Shown: positions 28,363 to 36,597 of the stretch, piece by piece
How the letters are laid out: each line of letters begins with the position of its first letter
Numbering within the stretch: position 1 is the stretch's first letter
Origin: Candidatus Saccharimonadota bacterium
Lineage (GTDB): Bacteria > Patescibacteriota > Saccharimonadia > Saccharimonadales > Saccharimonadaceae
DNA length: 64,000 nucleotides
Assembly (NCBI GenBank): GCA_017464135.1
Contig: JAFUEB010000004.1
Span: forward strand, 62,001 to 126,000
Direction: 5' to 3'
Program-made: the position numbers and the translations under genes
Notes under the pieces: generated by a model
Databases searched by the model: none
Told to the model about the DNA's origin: nothing
What the model saw: only the letters and a program-made list of their open reading frames with translations

Positions 28363-28439
28363 GGATCTTTAGCTCAGTTGGCTAGAGCGTACGATTCACA
28401 TTCGTAAGGTCACTGGTTCGAGCCCAGTAAGATCCACCA
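28363..28439 (+). tRNA. tRNA-Val (anticodon CAC)
   Basis: Acceptor GGATCTT/AAGATCC, D-arm AGCTCAGTTGGCTAGAGC, anticodon stem TACGA/TCGTA with loop TTCACAT, T-arm with GGTTCGAGCC, encoded ACCA. It is the last clearly chromosomal gene before the mobile element. Confidence 0.95.
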
Positions 28440-28476
28440 CAAACATGAGCAATATTGATGTAGATTGCTCGGAACA

Positions 28477-28501
28477 AAACCCCTGTTTTTACAGGGGTTT
28501 T
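28477..28501 (+). terminator. Terminator downstream of tRNA-Val
   Basis: 11-bp stem AAAACCCCTGT/ACAGGGGTTTT with a TTT loop. Confidence 0.8.
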
Positions 28502-28596
28502 GTCTTGCCCATGCCAAAACGCATCGGAAAGACGCTGTTTCTCATTAAAATATCAATCCTATAGAAAACAGCCAAATGACACATTTTCATCTGTTT

Positions 28597-28624
28597 TATA
28601 CGATAAGGCCGTTATATACGATAA
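28597..28624. repeat. Two TATACGATAA direct repeats, candidate att half-sites
   Basis: TATACGATAA at 28597-28606 and 28615-28624, 18 bp apart, in the 220-bp non-coding gap between tRNA-Val and the recombinase genes. This is where an attachment site of the adjacent serine recombinases would be expected; no matching site was found at the right end. Confidence 0.35.
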
Positions 28625-28647
28625 CAATCACCTCTGTGATATTGGAA

Positions 28648-28671
28648 AAGCCTGCAGAATCCTGCAGGCTT
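28648..28671 (-). terminator. Terminator of the recombinase operon
   Basis: 10-bp perfect stem AAGCCTGCAG/CTGCAGGCTT, loop AATC, with a short T-run on the minus strand. Confidence 0.6.
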
Positions 28672-28721
28672 ATTGCGTTGTTGTAATGTTCTTACGGCAG
28701 TTACGTCGCCGTACCACGTTC

Positions 28722-30344
28722 TTATTGCACTTCTGCCAGATGAATAGTTTCTTCACAACCATTTCGGAGGCAGAAGACAATGGTCTTGTCTGGCATGATT
28801 ATGACATGGTCTACAAGTGCATGCCAACTCGGAATATCAAACTTTTCTACGATTGAGTTCAGGCTCTTGAGTCCTGTAAGAAAGATCCGGACATTTTCAC
28901 GTCGAGCCAGGGTATCTGAGATTTGTTGCTTGATAGAGCCAATCATCGCCTTCTTCTCTTCAATCCTGTCATTAAGCTCATTAAACTGCGCTGTATAGTT
29001 TTCCTGATTCTGCGCATGGTGGGCGTTGTCCTGTATCAGTCTTTCGATCTGCTCGATAAGCTCTGCGAGCTCATCGTTCAAGACGTTCATCCTCTCATCC
29101 AGAACATTTGTGTTGCCTATTAGCGGAAGTATGTCGCGTTCATAATCCTCAATAAAGTCTTGCCTTTTTTGCAATAATCGGTTTTCGATAACGATAAATG
29201 CCCGTTCAAGCTCTTCATCTTTAATGCGTGGAGTGCTGCAAACACTCTCGTTATTATACCTATCATCACAAAGCCAGACTTCTTCGCGGTTTGGTCTGTT
29301 CGAGTTCCAAACTTTGTGGCCATATGTGCCGCCACAGTCACCACAGATGATTTTGCCGGTAAATGGGCTGTCGTAATAGCGACCACCTCGAGACGACCTG
29401 CGCGCCAGTTCTTTTTGAACCAATTCGAAGGTCTCAGGTGAAACTATGGCATCATGGGAATCATGAACATACCATTGCTTTCGTTCGCCACGATTGATTT
29501 TCACCTGTTTAGTGAGGAAATCATCTACATAGGTCTTTTGGAGCCGAGCATCGCCTTTGTACTTTTCGTTCGTGAGGATACGACGTATTCCGTCTTTCGT
29601 CCATTTATTGCCCTTTAGAGTCGTAATACCGTTCGCAGTCAACTCGCTTGCTATCTGGTTAAGGGTCAACCCCTCCAAATAACGTCTATAGATGTTCCGC
29701 ACGATTTCAGCCTCTTCGGGTACAATCTTTGGAAGCCCATCTTCGCCTTTTTCATAGCCAAGAAAGGTTTTATACGACACGTATACCTTCCCGGCTTCCA
29801 TACTGCGCTGTTTGCCCCAACGGACGTTCTCCGAAATAGAGCGGCTTTCTTCCTGCGCGATAGAGCTTAGCATCGTGAAGACCAGTTCGGCGGTTTTGTC
29901 CATCGAGCTGATGTTCTCCTTCTCGAAGTAGACCTCCACACCCTTGGCCTTTAACTCACGTGTCACGGTGAGAGAATCGACGGTGTTGCGAGAGAAACGG
30001 GAGATGGATTTTGTCAGGATAAGATCGATTTTACCAGCTTTGGCGTCATCAATCATTCTGTTAAATCCACTGCGGTTCTTATAACTGGTGCCAGAGATTC
30101 CTTCATCTGCATAGATGCCTACGAATTCCCAATCCGGTTTGCCCTTAATATAGGTAGTGTAATACTCAATCTGGGCATCATAACTGTTTTGTTGGGCATC
30201 CTGTTCGGTAGAAACTCTGGCATATGCAGCAACTCGTTTCTTCCTTGGGGCAGTAAAACAGTATGCTTTGCTTTCGCTATTATCCGGGTCGAATACTACA
30301 ACTGTCTCCCTTCGATGGGTGTTAGTCGGTGCTTTCAGAGCCAT
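28722..30344 (-). CDS. Large serine recombinase (second of a pair)
   Basis: 540 residues. The N-terminal resolvase domain has YARVSTEQ with the catalytic Ser, then ISGTSYKNRSGFNRM, LTKSISRFSRN and EESRSISENVRWG. It is followed by a Recombinase domain, a zinc ribbon (CGDCGG ... CDD...C) and a coiled coil. It integrates or excises DNA at att sites. ATG at 30344 is set by AAAGGAGAAG. It overlaps the upstream recombinase by 23 bp. Paired large serine recombinases are typical of Firmicutes integrative elements. Confidence 0.93.
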   Translation of the reverse strand: MALKAPTNTHRRETVVVFDPDNSESKAYCFTAPRKKRVAAYARVSTEQDAQQNSYDAQIEYYTTYIKGKPDWEFVGIYADEGISGTSYKNRSGFNRMIDDAKAGKIDLILTKSISRFSRNTVDSLTVTRELKAKGVEVYFEKENISSMDKTAELVFTMLSSIAQEESRSISENVRWGKQRSMEAGKVYVSYKTFLGYEKGEDGLPKIVPEEAEIVRNIYRRYLEGLTLNQIASELTANGITTLKGNKWTKDGIRRILTNEKYKGDARLQKTYVDDFLTKQVKINRGERKQWYVHDSHDAIVSPETFELVQKELARRSSRGGRYYDSPFTGKIICGDCGGTYGHKVWNSNRPNREEVWLCDDRYNNESVCSTPRIKDEELERAFIVIENRLLQKRQDFIEDYERDILPLIGNTNVLDERMNVLNDELAELIEQIERLIQDNAHHAQNQENYTAQFNELNDRIEEKKAMIGSIKQQISDTLARRENVRIFLTGLKSLNSIVEKFDIPSWHALVDHVIIMPDKTIVFCLRNGCEETIHLAEVQ

Positions 30345-31674
30345 TCTTTCTTCTCCTTTCATTTCTGGCTATTGTTTGCTTTCTAGCATCTTCCTTCATT
30401 TCTTCGGTCCAAGATTCTCGGCGTGATCGATGCTGCCATTCAACGGTTTTTTGCGAACCGTCCATAAAAATGAACATCAACTTGTTACCATCTGAGGCAA
30501 TTATCTCCTTAACTCTTTCCCGTAGGATACTTTCACTGAACTCCGCGATTTCCAAAACTTCGCAGGTTTTCTGCATCAGGATATTCTCCGGGATTCGCCA
30601 AGTAGAGGGACACACGCTTTTGCCATATTCTCTGGCACGACCGCAAATCCAGTTTGCTTTTTCGTATTTTGTATGTCGTGCTGAAATGATATGAACAAAG
30701 AGGTTGTGACATTTGCTGCACCTGATTAATCCGGAGAAGATATAATGCTCGCGTGGTTTTTTCGGACCATACGCCTTATCGCGCCTTGCTATTTCTTTCT
30801 GCGTAGCCACAAAGGTCTCCCGGTTTATAATTGGATCGTGCGCATCTGTTACATGATATTTGGGCTTTTCGCCCTTATTCTCGACGGTTTTCTTGCTGAG
30901 ATAATCCAAGTTATACTTCTTTTGAAGTACAAGATCTCCGCAGTATTTTTCATTCATCAAGATACCGCGAACAGATTTTGCAGACCATCTATCCAGTCCC
31001 GTAGGCGTTTTTATGCCCTCACTGCTTAAAGTATTGGCAATGGAAGTGAACCCTTTTCCCGATAGATACATAGAAAAGATTTGCAAAACTATCTGCTCCT
31101 CCTCTTCGTCTATCAGGAACTGGTGGTCTACCATGCGGTATCCGAGACAGTTGCCGGTGACAGGAATGCCTTTTTCGTAAGATTTTTTAATGCGCCAGAG
31201 CTGGTTTTCCGATGCGGATCTGCTTTCTTCCTGCGCGCGGGCTGCAAGGATTGAAATCATCAATTCTCCCTTGGAGCTGAGCGTTTCTATGTGCTCTTCT
31301 TCAAAGTGAATGTCGATTCCGAGCTTCTTTAGCTCGCGGACGGTTTCGAGCAGAATGACAGTGTTACGGGCAAAACGGGTGATGGATTTGGCCAGTACGA
31401 TATCTACTTTACCTTCACGGCAAGCGGTAAGCATGGCCTGAAATCCTTCGCGGTTTTCCTTGGTGCCAGTGATGCCACGGTCTGAAAACACCTCAACGAA
31501 CTCCCAATCCGGGTGATTCGCTATCATTTTCTGATAATAGCTGATCTGTGCAGACAGGGAATGGAACGCTTCGTCGCGGTCACCGGAAACACGAGCATAA
31601 GCACAGACTCGCTTCTTGCGGGTCATGTTCTCGATATCCGGGGTATACTCTATCTGAGTTTTTCTTTCATGCAT
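30322..31674 (-). CDS. Large serine recombinase (first of a pair)
   Basis: 450 residues. Resolvase domain (CAYARVSGDRDEAFHSLSAQ with catalytic Ser, GITGTKENREGFQ, LAKSITRFARN, EESRSASENQ), Recombinase domain, and a zinc ribbon CSKCHN ... C. The ATG at 31674 is set by GGGAGGAACATCAT. The longer open frame upstream to 31821 has no ribosome-binding site. It lacks the long coiled coil of its partner. The two probably act together in integration and excision. Confidence 0.92.
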   Translation of the reverse strand: MHERKTQIEYTPDIENMTRKKRVCAYARVSGDRDEAFHSLSAQISYYQKMIANHPDWEFVEVFSDRGITGTKENREGFQAMLTACREGKVDIVLAKSITRFARNTVILLETVRELKKLGIDIHFEEEHIETLSSKGELMISILAARAQEESRSASENQLWRIKKSYEKGIPVTGNCLGYRMVDHQFLIDEEEEQIVLQIFSMYLSGKGFTSIANTLSSEGIKTPTGLDRWSAKSVRGILMNEKYCGDLVLQKKYNLDYLSKKTVENKGEKPKYHVTDAHDPIINRETFVATQKEIARRDKAYGPKKPREHYIFSGLIRCSKCHNLFVHIISARHTKYEKANWICGRAREYGKSVCPSTWRIPENILMQKTCEVLEIAEFSESILRERVKEIIASDGNKLMFIFMDGSQKTVEWQHRSRRESWTEEMKEDARKQTIARNERRRKNGSESTD

Positions 31675-31711
31675 ATGATGTTCCTCCCAATTTGTTAAGG
31701 TTCTATATGAA

Positions 31712-31742
31712 CAGGGAGCCATCAGCATCTGACAGCTCCCTG
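31712..31742 (-). terminator. Hairpin between small operon genes and recombinases
   Basis: CAGGGAGC/GCTCCCTG stem in the 173-bp gap upstream of the first recombinase. It could attenuate read-through from the leftward operon. Confidence 0.5.
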
Positions 31743-31847
31743 GGTTCTTCGTAAACTGGTTATCTTTACTCCACACACCACCATTCATCACTCGCTTCCA
31801 GAGAGAAGTCCATATTGACATTTCCCTTGAATGCAGCGTGATATGGT

Positions 31848-32051
31848 TTACATGGTAGTCAGGTCGCGGTCATGAGTGTGAGGATTTGCGGATGGCCCGA
31901 TAAGGTCATCCTGCATCTTGTTGATGCGTCTTCTGATCTTCCGTTCTTCTTCCTTTGTAAGCAGGTCTCTTTTCGACAGGAGATCCGTAATTGCCTTGTA
32001 TGCGGCAATCCGGAGCTGGGATTCGTAACGATTATCAGTGGCGTCACTCAC
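31848..32051 (-). CDS. Small helical protein of the element
   Basis: 67 residues, charged, with a central amphipathic helix (KAITDLLSKRDLLTKEEERKIRRRINKM). It overlaps the upstream zinc-ribbon gene by 4 bp (ATGA). Small genes of this kind commonly sit before paired serine recombinases, and may assist directionality. Function is not known. Confidence 0.55.
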   Translation of the reverse strand: MSDATDNRYESQLRIAAYKAITDLLSKRDLLTKEEERKIRRRINKMQDDLIGPSANPHTHDRDLTTM

Positions 32052-32434
32052 CCCTTACTCCCGGCGAGTGTCTGGCATTCCCGGCTACAGAAACGCTTGG
32101 CGGGATTGCCGTATGCCACGAATTCATGGCCACATTGTTCACAGATGCAGATATACGGTGTATGTAGAACCTTCTGGTTATGAAATTCGCTTCGGCATTT
32201 ATCATCGCAAAACAGGCGGTTCCGATGATCGCCGGTCATATCCAGCGGGTTTCCGCAGTTTTTGCAGAAACCGTTCGGACGGACTTGGTCATTTTTCCGG
32301 CCTACACGACTTGCTCTTGAAAAGACGGTGCGAGCATATTCGGCGGTGACGCCGAGGCGCTTGGCAATGTCGTTATAGGAGAGCCCTTGATTGCGATAAG
32401 CGATGATAAGGTCTTTCTGTTCGGATTTAGCCAT
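32048..32434 (-). CDS. HTH and zinc-ribbon DNA-binding protein
   Basis: 128 residues. An N-terminal helix-turn-helix (QKDLIIAYRNQGLSYNDIAKRLGVTAEYARTVFSRASR) is followed by two Cys4-type zinc ribbons (FCKNCG ... FCDDKC and CEQCGH ... FCSREC). It is probably a sigma-like or regulatory DNA-binding protein. The ATG at 32434 follows AAAGGAG; the frame continues upstream to 32566 without a ribosome-binding site. Confidence 0.65.
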   Translation of the reverse strand: MAKSEQKDLIIAYRNQGLSYNDIAKRLGVTAEYARTVFSRASRVGRKNDQVRPNGFCKNCGNPLDMTGDHRNRLFCDDKCRSEFHNQKVLHTPYICICEQCGHEFVAYGNPAKRFCSRECQTLAGSKG

Positions 32435-32498
32435 CTGAACTCCTTTGTTAAGTTTGATATTCTTTGGTACCCCGTAAACGGGGCATGTTTTTGGGATA

Positions 32499-32524
32499 CC
32501 GGCCCGCAGAATTGCGGACCGGTT
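32499..32524. other. Hairpin in a 128-bp gap
   Basis: ACCGG...CCGGT hairpin with CCGCA/TGCGG inner stem, next to a CCCCGT/ACGGGG palindrome at 32471-32484. Possible attenuator or RNA processing site between DUF4314 and the HTH gene. Confidence 0.4.
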
Positions 32525-32562
32525 TTGCTTTAATAAAGGTCTATAGCTGAATACTGCAGCTA

Positions 32563-32787
32563 TCACAGGCGTTTGATTTCGTCTTCACCATAGGCAACTC
32601 CGAGGCTGGAACCGTTGTCCCAGTTCACATGGATGGTGCCGATGTCATCGACAAAAGCAACCTCTCCCTGATCACCCGGCTTCAGACGGGTATAGGGATC
32701 ATTCATACAGACTAGCTCCACACGGCACCCCTCCGGATACCGATCTCGCAGCATCTCAACGATTTCGCTAGGGGTATATCCTTTCAC
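32563..32787 (-). CDS. DUF4314 protein
   Basis: 74 residues with the DUF4314 pattern: YPEGCRVELVCMNDPYTRLKPGDQGEVAFVDDIGTIHVNWDNGSSLGV. It is a small beta-barrel-like domain common in Firmicutes mobile elements. It overlaps the upstream gene by 4 bp (ATGA). Function is unknown. Confidence 0.75.
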   Translation of the reverse strand: MKGYTPSEIVEMLRDRYPEGCRVELVCMNDPYTRLKPGDQGEVAFVDDIGTIHVNWDNGSSLGVAYGEDEIKRL

Positions 32788-33530
32788 GGCTTATACACCT
32801 CCGGCATTGTGAGTTCGTACTTTGTGTTTTTCGCAGAGCCTCCACCATTCTTGGCGAAGTTCTTCATCAGGATTGCACGGGCGCTTTTAAACTCATCGCC
32901 CTTGAATTCGAGATTAATGAGATAGAGGCGCATGCCGAGCTGTAGATCGTCTGGGACTTTCTCAACAGGGTCCACACGGGTCTGCGTAATAGCTTTCTTG
33001 CTCAAAGCGAACACAAGCCTGCTATACGCATCCACCTCGGCGGAGTTGTCCTCGCTTGTAAGCGTGAACCACGGGAAAGTGACACGGTCTTCTTCGATTA
33101 CGACATTCAAAGAATCTGTCCCTAGGGCTTTCTTCAGCAGAGTCTGCTTGCTGCCAATGGCGGCTTTCAACCTCTGCATGGAACCGGGACTCTGTTCGAA
33201 CATGGACACTGGGAGGGACAGCGTGAGATGAATCACGCCATTTTCCTCAGTTTCCGGGGAATCTGCGGGTGCAATTCCCGCTGGTTCGAATGGAGCCGTT
33301 TCGCCAGTTTCGGCGGCTTCTTCGGCCTCCGTCTCCAGGACGATAACAGGTACCTCCTTCGGGGCCTCGGCCTCCACAGGGGCCTCTACGGGCTCCGTGG
33401 GGGCCGGTTCCGTCTGGATGGACTCTGTGGCCTCGACCGTGTCTTCTGGCACAGCTTCGGTCTCGAACAGGTTCTGCTCCGTAGCTTCCATGGGTGCGAT
33501 TTCTTCGCGGGTTTTCTTAGCTCTTGGCAT
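32784..33530 (-). CDS. Element-encoded protein with acidic N-terminal tail
   Basis: 248 residues. The first 95 are disordered and Glu/Pro/Ala-rich. Residues 98-248 are a folded domain (IHLTLSLPVSMFEQSPGSM ... VNVVIEEDRVTFPWF ... ARAILMKNFAKNGG), a type I have seen annotated vaguely as virulence-related in Clostridia elements. AAGGAGTG precedes the start. Function is unknown. Confidence 0.55.
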   Translation of the reverse strand: MPRAKKTREEIAPMEATEQNLFETEAVPEDTVEATESIQTEPAPTEPVEAPVEAEAPKEVPVIVLETEAEEAAETGETAPFEPAGIAPADSPETEENGVIHLTLSLPVSMFEQSPGSMQRLKAAIGSKQTLLKKALGTDSLNVVIEEDRVTFPWFTLTSEDNSAEVDAYSRLVFALSKKAITQTRVDPVEKVPDDLQLGMRLYLINLEFKGDEFKSARAILMKNFAKNGGGSAKNTKYELTMPEVYKP

Positions 33531-33554
33531 TTTGATACACTCCTTTATAAAAAA

Positions 33555-34160
33555 TTAGGTATGCACAGAATAGTAAACTCTGGGGTAGCCGTTTCTCGTC
33601 CCTTCGTGCAGGATAAGTCCTCCACAGATATGGAATGATCTTTCTGTCGTAAAGAAGAAATTACATCCACCATCATAATGAAGCACCACCTGCTCTCTGG
33701 GCCACTGGAACGCATCCCGCATCGCTTTAGAGAAGGCGCGTCTTGTATGCTTGTCTGGAAGAATGTTCCGGATAGTTCTTGCAGCCCCAGTGTGATCTAC
33801 TTTCGCAGATCTTGCCGGTGGCTGATAAAGATAGCTCTTTGTAACAATGTCCCCAGCCAGCAGCTCTTCAATTTTCGATCTTGGCAGAGAAAAAGTCTGC
33901 CTTAAGCCTCTCAGAGCTTGGTTGGCGTATTCGCCTAGCCAGTAGAATTCGAACACAAGAGAATCGTCACGGATTCGCACTACAGCAAAGCTGTTCATGT
34001 CTGTGTCTATCACCTCTCCCGGAGAATTCTCCGAGAGAAGTGCTTCGACGAGCTCTCTCCTTAAAAGGAACCTACCGTGACTGCCGTGCTCCCGGCTGTA
34101 TGTTTTGATGCCGAGACAAAAATGATCACAGCAAATGCTGATTTTGATGCTACCGGTCAT
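33555..34160 (-). CDS. Hypothetical protein of the leftward operon
   Basis: 201 residues, soluble, no motif I recognise. A C-terminal segment (LHYDGGCNFFFTTERSFHICGGLILHEG) is repeated in related small element proteins of this type. Start overlaps the next gene by 4 bp (ATGA). Confidence 0.5.
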   Translation of the reverse strand: MTGSIKISICCDHFCLGIKTYSREHGSHGRFLLRRELVEALLSENSPGEVIDTDMNSFAVVRIRDDSLVFEFYWLGEYANQALRGLRQTFSLPRSKIEELLAGDIVTKSYLYQPPARSAKVDHTGAARTIRNILPDKHTRRAFSKAMRDAFQWPREQVVLHYDGGCNFFFTTERSFHICGGLILHEGTRNGYPRVYYSVHT

Positions 34161-34576
34161 ACTTCCACCTCGCAGTGGTTTTGGAAGTATTCATACAGGG
34201 CATCGAGGACTTCCTCGTGCTCCGAAGTCTTGGGGTAAACGGACCAGCCACGCTCATAAGCAATAATCTCGGGCTTGCCGGGATTCTCATCCGTGGGCAT
34301 ATCCGTGACGAAAAGCTTAATGATGCGACCCTCATTGATCCCCCAAGAGGAATCTTCTGCCGTAACCTTCACCTGATAGGAATAGCCACTGATAGTCCCG
34401 ACAAACCAGTTATTCACCGGTTTTATCGTCATAGAGCGGATCAGGTTGAGCTGGCGCTCTGTGTACTGTTCAGTGTCGTAATCCTCTACAGTGCGAAGCA
34501 CGGGGCAGGTTTTGCAGCCCGTCATATGACGGCCACACTGATGGCATACAATGCGAAGAGCTTCAGGAAAGTTCAT
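34157..34576 (-). CDS. Hypothetical protein with Cys cluster
   Basis: 139 residues. An N-terminal CHQCGRHMTGCKTCPV cluster could bind zinc; the rest is a mixed alpha/beta domain. The ATG at 34576 follows GGAGG; the start overlaps the upstream gene by 14 bp. No known family recognised. Confidence 0.5.
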   Translation of the reverse strand: MNFPEALRIVCHQCGRHMTGCKTCPVLRTVEDYDTEQYTERQLNLIRSMTIKPVNNWFVGTISGYSYQVKVTAEDSSWGINEGRIIKLFVTDMPTDENPGKPEIIAYERGWSVYPKTSEHEEVLDALYEYFQNHCEVEV

Positions 34577-34802
34577 AGATTTCTGCCTCCTTTGCCCAGG
34601 CATCCTTCATGCGGATGATGTAGCAGCCAAAACGGACGTAATCTTTGTAATCAACGTGAGTTGCAAAGAGCTTCTCAGCGAACTCAGACAGTCCTTCTGG
34701 CTTTTTGGCCGGGCATTTCCGGATCTTTTCGAAGCCTTGTTTCTGAGCTTCCATAAGGGCGCTCATAAGAGAAACGGGTTTAAGTGTAGCGTAAGAGCTC
34801 AT
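34563..34802 (-). CDS. Small hypothetical protein
   Basis: 79 residues, soluble, with GGAG before the start. It lies in the continuous leftward operon. Function is unknown. Confidence 0.5.
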   Translation of the reverse strand: MSSYATLKPVSLMSALMEAQKQGFEKIRKCPAKKPEGLSEFAEKLFATHVDYKDYVRFGCYIIRMKDAWAKEAEIYELS

Positions 34803-34804
34803 AT

Positions 34805-35128
34805 TTACTCCTCTCCCCAGCCAGGGATATCGCCTTCCTCATCGTAGAAGTCCGCGAGTCCTTCCAGCCAGTGTTCAAATTCTTCGAGGCTGTCTCCGGT
34901 CCAGCGGGGAGCCCCGAACGGGGCCTCCCTTGAACCGTCTCCGTGTTCCGTGAGGTAAAGGCTTTCGTCCGTTGCGACGTACTTGCCCTTATAGAAGAAC
35001 AGGTACATCGCTCCGTCCATGTAATGGATGACCTTCCACGCTCTTTCGCTAAAGGATTCCGGGTAAGGAACCTCGATAGCGGTGAGAGCGCCGAGACGGT
35101 CATTCATGTCTATGGGAATAAGTGACAT
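34805..35128 (-). CDS. Hypothetical protein
   Basis: 107 residues, acidic, single domain (KVIHYMDGAMYLFFYKGKYVATDE and an acidic tail). The ATG at 35128 follows AAAGGAGAGGCT. Function is unknown. Confidence 0.5.
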   Translation of the reverse strand: MSLIPIDMNDRLGALTAIEVPYPESFSERAWKVIHYMDGAMYLFFYKGKYVATDESLYLTEHGDGSREAPFGAPRWTGDSLEEFEHWLEGLADFYDEEGDIPGWGEE

Positions 35129-35139
35129 AGCCTCTCCTT

Positions 35140-35781
35140 TCACTCGGTGCGGATAAATCCGTCACCGTTTCGCACGATGTGAATGCTGCCGAACTCCGAG
35201 CACTCCGGGTCCGTAAGGTTTTCCACATACGCAACCGGGTATCCTTCGCCGAGATCATTCACATCCGGCTCCCATTCTTCCTTATACTGACTTACGTACA
35301 GGTACGAGAACGACCAGGAGTCTGCGATGAGCAGATACACGAGTGAACCGTGCTCTTTCTCAAACAGACGGATATCATCCATCATCTCCATTGGCATGGG
35401 GATGGGGTGGCCGTCCGGGTGATCGCACAGATAAACCGTGCCGTTTTTCTCAAATGCGTCCGGGACTTCATCATCCGCGAACAGCATCTGGAGGCGTTTT
35501 ACTGCCTCAGCTACCTGTTCTTCATGGGTGGGCGGGGAATAGATTTCCTCGTCCTCTTCTTCCTCCGGGACAGATTCGTCCTGGGTTTCGTCCGTGATCT
35601 CGGCTTCTCCGGTCATGATGAAATTCCAGTACTCCTTCCGGTTTTCGCGGTCATCAAGATAGACGACCAGTTCGTACAGGTGGAGCTGGTTGGCGAAGTA
35701 CATGACTCCGTTTGTATCCAGCATGTTGGTTCTGCCGTCATCGCGGACTTTGAGGATTTGCTGTTTGATCTTGTTGGTCAT
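35140..35781 (-). CDS. DUF5049-containing protein, first gene of the leftward operon
   Basis: 213 residues. The N-terminal 55 (QQILKVRDDGRTNMLDTNGVMYFANQLHLYELVVYL) match DUF5049 and closely resemble the 70-residue protein at 57553-57765. An acidic linker and a second alpha/beta domain follow. The ATG at 35781 follows AGGAGA. The leftward operon starts here and is preceded by palindrome copy 1. Confidence 0.6.
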   Translation of the reverse strand: MTNKIKQQILKVRDDGRTNMLDTNGVMYFANQLHLYELVVYLDDRENRKEYWNFIMTGEAEITDETQDESVPEEEEDEEIYSPPTHEEQVAEAVKRLQMLFADDEVPDAFEKNGTVYLCDHPDGHPIPMPMEMMDDIRLFEKEHGSLVYLLIADSWSFSYLYVSQYKEEWEPDVNDLGEGYPVAYVENLTDPECSEFGSIHIVRNGDGFIRTE

Positions 35782-35977
35782 AGAAACAATTCTCCTTTTC
35801 AAAATAGATTCTGCCGTGGCTACGAAAATCCCCCCTTCCGGGTAGCCTGTTGGCAGTGCGTTTGAAGCGGTCTGTATTAGGTTGTAAAGTTGCTAAATCG
35901 TCAATATTGTTGTGAAATATTCCGATTTGAAGCGATTTTATCACGGGTTTGGTGGCAATTCGTTTGCGCTTTCCAAA

Positions 35978-36003
35978 ATGTTGGAAGGTGTTTCCAGCAA
36001 AAC
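35978..36003. promoter_or_regulatory. Palindrome copy 1 (probable operator)
   Basis: Arms TGTTGGAAG and TTTCCAGCA around GTG, about 200 bp upstream of the leftward operon. The same motif occurs at 39416-39441 and 52383-52408. Confidence 0.5.
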
Positions 36004-36010
36004 AAAAGAC

Positions 36011-36046
36011 GACGGCAGGTCACCCCTTATAGAGTGATCTGCCGTC
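36011..36046 (-). terminator. Terminator of the 118-residue gene
   Basis: 13-bp stem GACGGCAGGTCAC/GTGATCTGCCGTC (one G-U) directly beyond the stop region of the gene at 36095-36451. Confidence 0.65.
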
Positions 36047-36094
36047 TGAAGCGGGATTTTAAAGTATTCGGTGTGCTTGCGTTGTTTTTGCTTG

Positions 36095-36451
36095 TTAAGT
36101 TATGACAGATTTGGTAGAATAGTCAATAATCTTGCAAACCTGTTCCGGCTCTTCTGAGTCAACCGGAGAGCCTTCTTCGTCGGAATCTCCATGCACATCG
36201 TAGTTCGACGGGTCTACTATCATGCTAAAAACATATTCGTCTGAGAGACAATTCTCCGCGGCCGCGAGGATGAGCCCACATGCATTGGCCATATCTTTAC
36301 TGCTTCTGTTAAGGAGGGTTAGCAGTTCGAGGTTATAATACTGTTTATTATTTATACCTCGCTTGACTACTGCGTTGTTTTCTACAATGTGCTCGTGAAG
36401 CTCGTTAATAAGCTCGAAAGCCTTGTCTATGCAATTGTCATGGTTATTCAT
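36095..36451 (-). CDS. Hypothetical acidic protein
   Basis: 118 residues, helical N-terminal part and acidic C-terminal tail. AAGGAG precedes the start. It is divergent from the STAND gene across a 146-bp intergenic region that holds the 27-bp motif. Function is unknown. Confidence 0.5.
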   Translation of the reverse strand: MNNHDNCIDKAFELINELHEHIVENNAVVKRGINNKQYYNLELLTLLNRSSKDMANACGLILAAAENCLSDEYVFSMIVDPSNYDVHGDSDEEGSPVDSEEPEQVCKIIDYSTKSVIT

Positions 36452-36547
36452 TGGATTTTCTCCTTATTTGTTTTTTTGGGGTTCAGGCCTGAACTCTGGC
36501 GCGAGCATAACACGGAAAATGGCTCAGCACAACAAAACTGGCCGTCT

Positions 36548-36574
36548 GTTGTAATAATGCAGAATTTTGCAGAA
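36548..36574 (+). repeat. 27-bp motif copy A
   Basis: GTTGTAAT followed by two TGCAGAA boxes 3 nt apart, 24 bp before the STAND gene. A second copy lies at 51151-51177 in inverted orientation; 22 of 27 positions match. Confidence 0.5.
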
Positions 36575-36597
36575 CGTTTTTTGATGAGGGAATAAAA

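Noticed and set aside
28363-28439. tRNA-Val as the integration target with a duplicated 3' end
   Set aside because: No second copy of the tRNA 3' end was found up to 64 kb, and large serine recombinases seldom use tRNA genes.
28648-28671. Third copy of the TGCAGAA double-box motif
   Set aside because: The boxes are arms of a perfect hairpin terminator and the GTTGTAAT part is not in the right place.
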